Source: Eubacterium sp.
Lineage (GTDB): Bacteria > Bacillota > Clostridia > Lachnospirales > Lachnospiraceae
Length of the DNA: 64,000 nucleotides
NCBI GenBank assembly: GCA_003486385.1
Contig: DNFT01000011.1
Location: 4,843 to 68,842, forward strand
Reading direction: 5' to 3'
The first letter of the stretch is position 1. The number at the start of each line of letters is the position of its first letter. The position numbers and the translations under genes are program-made. This document shows, piece by piece, positions 34,508 through 42,420 of this stretch. The notes beneath the pieces are model-generated. The model did no database searches. It was not told the origin of the DNA and saw only the letters and a program-made list of their open reading frames with translations.

Positions 34508-35695
34508 ATGGGGAAAATGAAGAGAGTTGTGTTGCTTACAATGATTGTATTAATATTATCAGCCTGTTCAAAAAATGATAGCTCACCCAGTGGCACCACA
34601 GGGGACGGCACACAGAATAATTATGAGGAAACGCAGCCGGTATGGAGACTTAATGAATTTACGGCAAGCCAGGATGGTTTTTATTATAGGCTGGGAGATT
34701 TTAACTGTTCTCCTTCTGTGGAGAAAATCTATTATTTTGACAAGGAAACACATGAGCAGTATCCGGTGTGCAGTAAACCGGAATGCCAACATAATGATGA
34801 GAGCTGCACAGCAGTTCTTGGATGGACAGAATACAGGGGAGGTATATGGTACTATGCAGATAAGTTGTATCTTGTCAAGAATAGCGGCGGATGTACATGG
34901 TTATACAGAATGGACACAGACGGAAGTAATAGAGAAAAGCTGTTTGAAATAGGAGATTGGGATTATGGTGGAGCTAACACATATTATCTTTACTTTAGGG
35001 ATGACGATGTGTATATAATCTGTACCCATATTGAGAGCGGACAGAATACATTTATCAGAAAGAGAAGTCTTGATGGTAAAGTTGATGAGATGGTATATGA
35101 GAATATGGATGAGGCGTACATGCTTGAGGAGGAGCTGCAGTGGTATTCTTCAGGATTATATATGAAGGAATATATCTATAATACTGAGAATATGGAAGAC
35201 AGTACGCAGGGCACAAGACTTGTTGCGTATGATTTTGACACTAATAAGACAGAATATATTGATTTGGGAAATTTTAGTGGTTACTGTTTCTCAAAGGATG
35301 AGAGATATTGTTATTTTTACCGTATCAATGATGGTCTGTACAGAAGGGATATGAAGGATGGCAAAGAGAAAAAGCTATATGAGAGTCCAGAAGGGTACAA
35401 TCTATTTGATATGAGGTGTATTGGCAATTATATAATAATGACAGATTTATTGTCTGTAATACATTCAGATAGTGGTAAAATGCCAAGCGTATATGTAATT
35501 GACAATGATGGAAATTTGGTAAGGCAGATAAACGGCTTCTCACGTTACGATAATTTGTTCTTTGGAAATGAAGAGTATATATTTGCGCGTGGACTTGCCG
35601 GTGACAGAGGGATGATATATGCGTATATTCCGATGGCTGATATAGAGACTGTTGATGGCTGGACATTGTTTCAGATGAGTATTATGGGGCAGTAA
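34508..35695 (+). CDS. lipoprotein with beta-propeller-like repeats (DUF5050-type)
   Basis: A 395-residue (or 392 if ATG 34517 is used) secreted lipoprotein. The signal peptide ends in the lipobox ILSAC, so the cysteine at about residue 20 would be lipidated. The mature part has repeated YYF/WYY-D strands (FYYRLGDFN, IYYFDKETHEQYPVC, GIWYYADKLYLV) typical of DUF5050-like propellers. A Cys-rich SKPECQHNDESC segment is also seen. It stands before an ABC permease/ATPase pair, suggesting a surface component of that transporter or a sensor. No good ribosome binding site sits right before the ATG. Confidence 0.7.
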   Translation: MGKMKRVVLLTMIVLILSACSKNDSSPSGTTGDGTQNNYEETQPVWRLNEFTASQDGFYYRLGDFNCSPSVEKIYYFDKETHEQYPVCSKPECQHNDESCTAVLGWTEYRGGIWYYADKLYLVKNSGGCTWLYRMDTDGSNREKLFEIGDWDYGGANTYYLYFRDDDVYIICTHIESGQNTFIRKRSLDGKVDEMVYENMDEAYMLEEELQWYSSGLYMKEYIYNTENMEDSTQGTRLVAYDFDTNKTEYIDLGNFSGYCFSKDERYCYFYRINDGLYRRDMKDGKEKKLYESPEGYNLFDMRCIGNYIIMTDLLSVIHSDSGKMPSVYVIDNDGNLVRQINGFSRYDNLFFGNEEYIFARGLAGDRGMIYAYIPMADIETVDGWTLFQMSIMGQ

Positions 35696-35708
35696 AAGGG
35701 GAGATATT

Positions 35709-37880
35709 ATGGATAGATATAAGACGATAATAAATAGAAAAAATATAATAATACTTGTATCTATTCTTATTATATGCGCAGGTATGTTTCTTTTCAGGCA
35801 AATAGAAGATACAGGCTTTGCAGGGCTGCGTGACAATAGGAAAGCTTTGGAAACATACGTTGATGTATACGGCGGAACCGATTTTGCGACAACATATAAC
35901 ATGGCATTGGAGGACAGGAAGAATAATTATTCGGATAAGGTTCTGCGCATGGTATGTGACAAGCTTGAATATCTCAGCGGATATGAGGCTTATGTGGACA
36001 GCATAATCTCCAATGCGGAAACGATGAGCAGGCGTAAGCTCTTTGCCACGCAGGGTGGCTACAGACTTAAGAATATTATCAGGACAATGCAGGATTACCA
36101 GAGAATCAAAGATACTGTGCTTATATTTGACAATGACAGAGGAATTGAAGCATTTTTTGAATATAAGGCATTGTATTATTTTATAGCTGCTGCCATGCTT
36201 GCAGTGGTTATGATGATGGTAGAGTTCAATTCATCTAAAAGCCGCAATATAACGTATTATTGTCCTGATGGCAGAGGTAGGTTGGGAATCAGCCATCTGG
36301 TACAGCTTTTCGTTATGCAATTGCTTGTAAGTGCAGTTATCTATGCAGTGGTATTTTTGGAAGCCTTTGCGGTGTACGGTGCATGTGATTTGAGTGCACC
36401 CATACAGAGCACGGGGCTGTTCAAGGATTATACCTTTGCCGTGAGCCGTGGAGAATATATTTTGATTAATTATGTGCAATTATTTATTATTGTATATATG
36501 CTTTCACTGGTCTTGTGGGTATTTTTAAATAGCTGCAATGCTTCAAGCCTTGGGATTATTGCGCTGTGCATGCTTATGGGAATGGAGGTGCTCCTGTATG
36601 TCAATATTGAACCGAAGAGCAGATGGGAATTGTTTAGAAAAATAAATGTTGTAAATTTATTATACGTTCCGGGACTTAATACAAAGTATGCCAATGCGGA
36701 TATTTTCGGAGTACCGTTCAGCTTCATCGGAGTTATCATAGTGTGTTCGACAATATTGATAACCGTATTTTCGATAGCCGGCGTATTGATGGAGGCGTAC
36801 AGAAAGCCTGTTGAAGAGTATCCTTCGGGAATAAAGGGACAGCTTGCACAAAAGATGCATGAACTCTTATCAAAGAGCACGGTATTCATTAAGGAGCTGT
36901 ATAAGCCTCTCATAACAAGAAAAGCACTTGTAATCGGTCTGTTTTTTTATGTAACGGCAATATGCTTTATAAATGACAGTAAAGTACATATCGGAGACAA
37001 TCAGATTAGTGATGATAAGATGTTTATTGAGATAGGTGAGAAAGGCGTAGCCGGCTTAAGGGAGAAATATGAAGAGCTGGATGCACAGATAACACAGATA
37101 TTGGACGATATGAGCACTGCGGATTCTAGGCTTGCCACAGGTGAGATAACAGAAGATGAGTACATGAGTATATATATCAGATATATGGAGGTTGAAAATA
37201 AAAATACTGTAAAACTCAGACTGCAGAATAAGCTCAGCTATCTCGAAGAGGTTGAAGCAGTATATGGAATACAGGCGGTGGTTATACCTGAGAACGGTTA
37301 TAATAACGCTATTGGAAAAGGCAGTATTAAAAGAGAGCTTATAATAGGAATACTGTTCACGGTAGCAATATGGGTAATAGTGGTTGATTATTTTGCCTAT
37401 GAGAGAGCATTAAATTCTGGGGAATTGTTCTACATGATGAAAAAAGGAGGAACATGGCTGTATGCCAGAAGAATATTGGTATGCCTGACATTGACAGTCA
37501 TAATGTTTCTTTTAGTGTATGGATATGATATTGCCAGAGTGCTGAGGTGGTATGAGATGCCGTTTTCCGGGGCGTCGGCAATGAATCTAAGCTTTATGGG
37601 TGATTCAGGATATACGGGAAGCATAAAGGGATATGCGGTGCTGCTGATATTTGAGAGACTGGCGGTGGGTATAGCGGTGTGTCTGTGTGCTGCTGCATTT
37701 TCAATAAGATTCGGGCAAAAAGCACAGACAGGGGTAATACCTGCGGTTGGAACAGCGGTGATGGCAGTACTGCTTGCATTCAGTAAGGTGTGGCTTATAT
37801 CCATGCTTGCCGGATTCACATTGGTGATGGTGGCAATGGCAGCTGCAGGCGGCAGAATGTGGAGCAGAAGATGGGAGTGA
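35709..37880 (+). CDS. ABC transporter permease-like membrane protein
   Basis: A 723-residue membrane protein. One N-terminal membrane segment is followed by an extracytoplasmic region of about 120 residues. A block of about six helices lies between residues 155 and 360, then a cytosolic/extracytoplasmic linker, and a second helix block at about 540-720. The large size with two membrane halves resembles fused ABC-2 type permeases. The ATPase gene starts 4 nt downstream, giving tight coupling. GGGGAGA lies upstream of the ATG. Substrate is unknown; peptide or antimicrobial export/resistance is a common role for such BcrA-type systems. Confidence 0.72.
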   Translation: MDRYKTIINRKNIIILVSILIICAGMFLFRQIEDTGFAGLRDNRKALETYVDVYGGTDFATTYNMALEDRKNNYSDKVLRMVCDKLEYLSGYEAYVDSIISNAETMSRRKLFATQGGYRLKNIIRTMQDYQRIKDTVLIFDNDRGIEAFFEYKALYYFIAAAMLAVVMMMVEFNSSKSRNITYYCPDGRGRLGISHLVQLFVMQLLVSAVIYAVVFLEAFAVYGACDLSAPIQSTGLFKDYTFAVSRGEYILINYVQLFIIVYMLSLVLWVFLNSCNASSLGIIALCMLMGMEVLLYVNIEPKSRWELFRKINVVNLLYVPGLNTKYANADIFGVPFSFIGVIIVCSTILITVFSIAGVLMEAYRKPVEEYPSGIKGQLAQKMHELLSKSTVFIKELYKPLITRKALVIGLFFYVTAICFINDSKVHIGDNQISDDKMFIEIGEKGVAGLREKYEELDAQITQILDDMSTADSRLATGEITEDEYMSIYIRYMEVENKNTVKLRLQNKLSYLEEVEAVYGIQAVVIPENGYNNAIGKGSIKRELIIGILFTVAIWVIVVDYFAYERALNSGELFYMMKKGGTWLYARRILVCLTLTVIMFLLVYGYDIARVLRWYEMPFSGASAMNLSFMGDSGYTGSIKGYAVLLIFERLAVGIAVCLCAAAFSIRFGQKAQTGVIPAVGTAVMAVLLAFSKVWLISMLAGFTLVMVAMAAAGGRMWSRRWE

Positions 37881-37884
37881 TTAC

Positions 37885-38757
37885 ATGGAACTGGCTGTAA
37901 AGGAACTTAAAAAGTCATACGGAAAAAAAGAGGTTCTAAAGGGTGTAAATTATGTGTTCACGCCGGGAATATATGGTGTACTTGGTGTGAACGGAGCGGG
38001 AAAAAGCACTTTTATTAAGCTTATTGCCGACTACATAAAGGCGGACAGCGGAGAGATAATCTTTGACGGCGAAAATATAACTGCGTTAAAGAGAAATTTT
38101 AGAAAGAAGCTTGGTTATATGCCACAGCAACAGGATATCTACAAGGATATGACGGCTCAGTCATTTTTGTATTATATAGCTGATTTAAAGGACGTCAAAA
38201 GACGCGAGGCTGCGCTACAGATTGAGGAGCTTCTGAATGCATTGAATCTTAAGCAGTATCGGTATGACAAGATGGGAAAGTTCTCAGGGGGAATGAAACA
38301 GAGAATCCTGCTTGCGCAGGCACTCATCGGAAATCCGCAGGTGCTTCTTCTGGATGAACCCACGGCAGGGCTTGACCCCAAGGAGAGAATAGCGGTCAGG
38401 AATTATATTTCATCCCTATCGGATAACAGAATCATTCTTTTAACAACACATATTATCAGTGATATTGAATCAATAGCGGACGAGGTTCTGTTCCTTGAGA
38501 ATGGGAGAATGGAAATAACGGGTTCACCGTTAGAGCTTATAAATATGATATCGGATAAGGTTGGAGAAATATATTTTGATGGTGACGGACTGGATGAGAT
38601 AAGAAAAATATATCCTTATGGGACGATTGTCCAACGTATGAACGGAAGAGCGTACAGGATAGTGGGAGATAAGCTTCCTGATGCGGCAGTAAGGGTTGAT
38701 GACAATATAACTCTTGAGGATGTATATATGTATATACAGCAGAAGAGTGTTATGTGA
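37885..38757 (+). CDS. ABC transporter ATP-binding protein (BcrA/CcmA type)
   Basis: A 290-residue ABC ATPase with Walker A GVNGAGKST (about residue 35), signature KFSGGMKQRILLAQAL, Walker B VLLLDEPTAGLDP and H-loop TTHIISD. The C-terminal 75 residues form the variable accessory region of CcmA/BcrA-type ATPases. It pairs with the permease-like protein encoded just upstream. Together with the lipoprotein it forms the last module of the block that follows the HTH/TPR regulator. The ATPase family is certain; the cargo is unknown. Confidence 0.9.
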   Translation: MELAVKELKKSYGKKEVLKGVNYVFTPGIYGVLGVNGAGKSTFIKLIADYIKADSGEIIFDGENITALKRNFRKKLGYMPQQQDIYKDMTAQSFLYYIADLKDVKRREAALQIEELLNALNLKQYRYDKMGKFSGGMKQRILLAQALIGNPQVLLLDEPTAGLDPKERIAVRNYISSLSDNRIILLTTHIISDIESIADEVLFLENGRMEITGSPLELINMISDKVGEIYFDGDGLDEIRKIYPYGTIVQRMNGRAYRIVGDKLPDAAVRVDDNITLEDVYMYIQQKSVM

Positions 38758-38837
38758 TATATACGAAGCCCTGGGAGCCGACAGCACCTACAGATTCTTA
38801 GTGAAAATATAATCGGATATGGTCGGCTGATTATGTC

Positions 38838-38882
38838 TTGATAAGCGTCCACGGATATGTTAAAATAAATACAATCCGTGGA
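38838..38882 (+). promoter_or_regulatory. promoter with operator-like dyad, copy 2 (phosphoglucomutase)
   Basis: TTGATA (38838-38843), 17 bp, TAAAAT (38861-38866). A perfect 9-bp dyad (TCCACGGAT 38848-38856, ATCCGTGGA 38874-38882) straddles the -10. A T-run follows the dyad, so it might alternatively terminate the upstream ABC operon. It is nearly identical to the element at 30205-30252. Confidence 0.65.
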
Positions 38883-38985
38883 TTTTTTATACTGATGGCG
38901 CGCTGGACGCGTCCGGTACTGTAGAAAAATGAGAACCGCGGAAATGTTTCGTATGCATCTATTGGGGGTGCAGGAAGGAGATAGC

Positions 38986-40716
38986 ATGTCATACATGGAT
39001 ACCTACAGGCAGTGGTGTGAGAATCCTTACTTTGACGAGTCGGTCAGAGAGGAGCTTAAGTCCATCGCAGGTAATGAGAAGGAGATTGAGGACAGATTTT
39101 ACAAGGATCTGGAGTTTGGAACCGGTGGTCTCAGAGGAGTTATCGGATACGGTACTAACAGAATGAACGTCTATACAGTAAGAAGGGCTACACAGGGACT
39201 TGCGAACTTCATTATCAAGGAGGGCGCACAGGATAAGGGTGTTGCCATTGCATTCGATTCAAGAAGAATGTCACCTGAGTTCTCAGACGAGGCTGCACTT
39301 TGCCTTGCCGCTAACGGAATCAAGGCTTACATATTCCCATCACTCCGCCCGACACCGGAGCTTTCATTTGCAGTAAGATATTTAGGATGTACGGCAGGTA
39401 TCGTTGTAACAGCCAGCCACAATCCACCTGAGTATAACGGCTACAAGGTATACTGGGAGGACGGTGCACAGATTACAGCACCTAAGGACAAGCAGATTAT
39501 AACGGAAGTACTTAATGTCACAGATTTCAATACAGTTAAGACGATGGATAAGGAAGCTGCAAAGGCAGCAGGCCTTTACAATGTAATCGGCTCCGACCTT
39601 GATGATGCTTACATTGCAGAGTTAAAGAAGCAGATTGTCAACCCTGATGTAATCAAGGAGATGGGTAAGACAATGACTGTTGTCTATACACCTCTTCACG
39701 GCACAGGTAACATTCCGGCAAGAAGAGTTTTGAAGGAAATCGGTTTTGAGAATGTGTATGTTGTTCCTGAGCAGGAGCTTCCTGATGGAAACTTCCCTAC
39801 AGTAAGCTACCCTAACCCTGAGGACCCGGCAGCATTCACACTTGCGCTCAAGCTTGCCAAGGAGAAGAATGCAGATGTTGTCCTTGCAACAGACCCTGAT
39901 GCGGACAGGCTTGGTGTATACGCTAAGGATTCCAAGACAGGCGAGTATGTGTCATTTACAGGTAATATGTCAGGTATGCTTATAGCAGAGTATCTTCTCT
40001 CACAGAAGAAGGCTAAGGGGCTTATCCCGGCTAACGGCGCACTGGTTAAGACTATCGTTTCAACCAATATGGCTGATGCAGTTGCTAAGGAGTACAACCT
40101 CAAGCTTATAGAGGTTTTAACCGGATTTAAGTATATCGGAGAGCAGATTAAGTTCTTCGAGCAGCAGCATACCTATGAGTATATGTTCGGCTTCGAGGAG
40201 AGCTACGGCTGTCTTGTCGGAACACATGCAAGGGATAAGGATGCCATCGTTGCTGTTATGGCTCTGTGTGAGGCAGCAGCATACTACAAGAAGCAGGGAC
40301 TTACTCTCTGGGATCAGATGGTCAATATCTATGAGAAATACGGCTATTACAGAGAAGGACTTAAGTCAATCACACTCAAGGGCGTTGAGGGTGTAGCTAA
40401 GATTAAGGAGATGCTTGACAATCTTCGTGAGCACACTCCTGAGAAGTTCGGTGACTTCACTGTGCTTTCGGCGAGAGATTATGACAGGGATGTGATTGTT
40501 GACATGAAGACAGGCGAGAAGAAGCCTACAGGTCTTCCTAAGTCCAATGTTCTCTACTATGACCTCAATGATGGGGCATGGTGCTGTGCAAGACCATCGG
40601 GAACAGAGCCTAAGGTTAAGTTCTACATGGGCGTTAAGGGCACAAGCTTCGACGATGCACAGGCTAAGCTTGCTGCATTATCGGACGCTGTTATGAAGGT
40701 AGTCACAGGTGAATAG
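38986..40716 (+). CDS. pgm: alpha-phosphoglucomutase / phosphomannomutase
   Basis: A 576-residue alpha-D-phosphohexomutase interconverting glucose-6-phosphate and glucose-1-phosphate. The phosphoserine loop TASHNPPEYNGYKVYWEDG, metal loop DPDADRLG, sugar-binding FEESYG and phosphate-binding RPSGTEPKVKFY are all present in order. Its length matches the PgcA-type group, not GlmM. The start is the ATG at 38986 behind AAGGAG. Codon usage is biased towards abundant codons, implying high expression. It can feed glucose-1-phosphate to RfbA. Confidence 0.94.
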   Translation: MSYMDTYRQWCENPYFDESVREELKSIAGNEKEIEDRFYKDLEFGTGGLRGVIGYGTNRMNVYTVRRATQGLANFIIKEGAQDKGVAIAFDSRRMSPEFSDEAALCLAANGIKAYIFPSLRPTPELSFAVRYLGCTAGIVVTASHNPPEYNGYKVYWEDGAQITAPKDKQIITEVLNVTDFNTVKTMDKEAAKAAGLYNVIGSDLDDAYIAELKKQIVNPDVIKEMGKTMTVVYTPLHGTGNIPARRVLKEIGFENVYVVPEQELPDGNFPTVSYPNPEDPAAFTLALKLAKEKNADVVLATDPDADRLGVYAKDSKTGEYVSFTGNMSGMLIAEYLLSQKKAKGLIPANGALVKTIVSTNMADAVAKEYNLKLIEVLTGFKYIGEQIKFFEQQHTYEYMFGFEESYGCLVGTHARDKDAIVAVMALCEAAAYYKKQGLTLWDQMVNIYEKYGYYREGLKSITLKGVEGVAKIKEMLDNLREHTPEKFGDFTVLSARDYDRDVIVDMKTGEKKPTGLPKSNVLYYDLNDGAWCCARPSGTEPKVKFYMGVKGTSFDDAQAKLAALSDAVMKVVTGE

Positions 40717-40770
40717 ACAGATATCTGTCTGTAAAAGCTTCATTTGATTGATAATGATTTATACCTGATG

Positions 40771-40803
40771 TGAGGCTGGCATATTTATAATATGTCAGCC
40801 TCA
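40771..40803 (+). terminator. strong hairpin after pgm
   Basis: Arms 40771-40785 and 40789-40803 pair over 15 bp with one G-T mismatch and a 3-nt loop. There is no clear T-tract, but the position, 55 nt after the pgm stop, fits transcript ending. Confidence 0.55.
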
Positions 40804-40839
40804 TATAATGCCAAGGGATATGTATAATATAACTTACAA

Positions 40840-40934
40840 AGGTAATTGCCAAACGCAAATCTGCCGGTAAACAGCTGTGTACTGGTAAAATTACACAGCG
40901 TACGGCTGGCATACACTGCGTTTCGCAATTACCT
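40840..40934 (+). promoter_or_regulatory. 95-nt long stem-loop upstream of the MATE transporter
   Basis: The outer arms 40840-40857 and 40917-40934 pair at 17 of 18 positions. Inside, GCTGTGTA (40874-40881) pairs with TACACAGC (40892-40899), and GCC-GTA pairs with TAC-GGC around it. It ends 35 nt before the MATE start. It is either a structured 5' leader (regulatory RNA) or a small palindromic mobile repeat; I do not match it to a known riboswitch class. Confidence 0.7.
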
Positions 40935-40969
40935 AATATGATTTACAAAAAGAGGTAATTAAAACCCAC

Positions 40970-42319
40970 ATGAAGGATTTAACACATGGAAAGCCGGCGA
41001 GGATAATACTGTATTTTGCACTTCCGATTCTGATTGGGAATCTTTTTAACCTTGCCTATAATCTTGCCGACACACGTATAGTCGGAACTTATCTTGGAAA
41101 TGATGCGCTTGCCGCGGTCGGTTCAATAAGCACATTGAATGACCTGCTTGTAGGATTCATTGTCGGGCTTGCGAATGGCTTTGCGGTCATCATGGCACAG
41201 CATTTTGGGAGCGGGGATAAGAATAAATCGAGAAAAGTGTTTGCACTGTCAATTTTAATGGGACTTGTTGTTACTGCTATAGTTGTGGCGGGAAGTCTTA
41301 TTTTTATGGATGGACTTCTGGACTGGATGAATGTGATGGACGAGCACAGGGAGGCGTCTGTTGCATATATCACGGTTATCATAGTGGGACTGTTCTTTTC
41401 GATTATATACAATGTGCTTGCCGCAAATCTAAGAGCCATAGGTGATGCGTACACGCCGCTCATTTTTCTCATAATTTCCGCTGTGCTCAACGTGGCACTG
41501 GATATATTGTGCGTGAAGTATATGGACATGGGCGTGAGGGGAGCCGCCGTGGCTACCATTGTGTCACAGGCTGTTTCGGCTGTGCTGTGCTTTGGATATA
41601 CATGGAAAAAATATGCTTTTCTGCATTTTAATATAAAGGATTTTGTGCCTAAGAAGGAATTTTTGAAACCGATGCTTGAAGGCGGCTTGTCGATGGGGCT
41701 TATGAACTCACTTGTCTCATTCGGTACGCTGTCATTGCAGACGGCTATAAATACATTGGGAACGAACACCATAGTGGCACACGCGGCCACCAGAAAGCTC
41801 ACGAACCTATATATGCTTCCGTTCAGTGTGCTTGGTACAACCATGGCTACCTACAGTGGACAGAACTATGGTGCCGGAAGGTATGACAGAATACGCGCGG
41901 GACTTAAGGTATCGTTAGGCTGCTCTTATATCTGGTGTGTTATTGTGCTGATTGCGAGCTATACGGTATGTCCGTATCTGATTGTTGCCATCACCGATAC
42001 CGGTATAAGCGAGGTTATAGACACAGCCTGCCTGTATCAGCGCTTTGATACATGCTTTTATCTGCTTGTGCCTACTATAACAATACTAAGAAACAGCCTT
42101 CAGGGCATTGGTGACCATATCACACCTATTTTTTCGAGCGGGCTTGAGCTTGTTGGAAAAGTACTGATTGCCATGCTTCTGACACCGGTAATAGGATATT
42201 GGGGTATAATCGTTTCAGAGCCTATAGTATGGGCGGTTATGGTCATTCCTCTTATAGTAAGCATGGTCAAAAGGATGAAGCGGGCATTTGTAAATGAGAA
42301 AATAAGGAATGAAAAATAG
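40970..42319 (+). CDS. MATE family efflux transporter
   Basis: A 449-residue membrane protein with twelve predicted helices in two pseudo-repeated halves. The N-terminal ILYFALPILIGNLFNLAYNL and GTYLGNDALAAVGSI are typical of the DinF/NorM-like MATE group. MATE proteins expel drugs, flavins or other organic cations using Na+ or H+. The ribosome binding site GAGGT lies a rather long 13 nt upstream. The long stem-loop in the leader suggests regulated expression. The substrate cannot be predicted. Confidence 0.9.
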   Translation: MKDLTHGKPARIILYFALPILIGNLFNLAYNLADTRIVGTYLGNDALAAVGSISTLNDLLVGFIVGLANGFAVIMAQHFGSGDKNKSRKVFALSILMGLVVTAIVVAGSLIFMDGLLDWMNVMDEHREASVAYITVIIVGLFFSIIYNVLAANLRAIGDAYTPLIFLIISAVLNVALDILCVKYMDMGVRGAAVATIVSQAVSAVLCFGYTWKKYAFLHFNIKDFVPKKEFLKPMLEGGLSMGLMNSLVSFGTLSLQTAINTLGTNTIVAHAATRKLTNLYMLPFSVLGTTMATYSGQNYGAGRYDRIRAGLKVSLGCSYIWCVIVLIASYTVCPYLIVAITDTGISEVIDTACLYQRFDTCFYLLVPTITILRNSLQGIGDHITPIFSSGLELVGKVLIAMLLTPVIGYWGIIVSEPIVWAVMVIPLIVSMVKRMKRAFVNEKIRNEK

Positions 42320-42333
42320 TACATTATTCCGTA

Positions 42334-42398
42334 TTGACATTTCAGTGTATACACTGCATAATGTAGCATGTACGTTATGAAGACACAATATATTGTGG
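42334..42398 (+). promoter_or_regulatory. nrdD promoter with tandem NrdR boxes
   Basis: TTGACA (42334-42339), 17 bp, CATAAT (42357-42362). One NrdR-like box (ACACTGCATAATGTAG, 42351-42366) overlaps the -10. A second, better one (ACACAATATATTGTGG, 42383-42398) lies 32 bp further on, three helical turns, as is usual for NrdR box pairs. Confidence 0.75.
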
Positions 42399-42420
42399 TT
42401 ATAAGTTTGGGAGGGTTTCA

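Noticed and set aside
38986..40716. GlmM as the missing third gene of the c-di-AMP operon
   Set aside because: Length (576 aa) and the motif layout match PgcA-type phosphoglucomutase rather than the 445-450 aa GlmM, and it is 29 kb away from cdaA.
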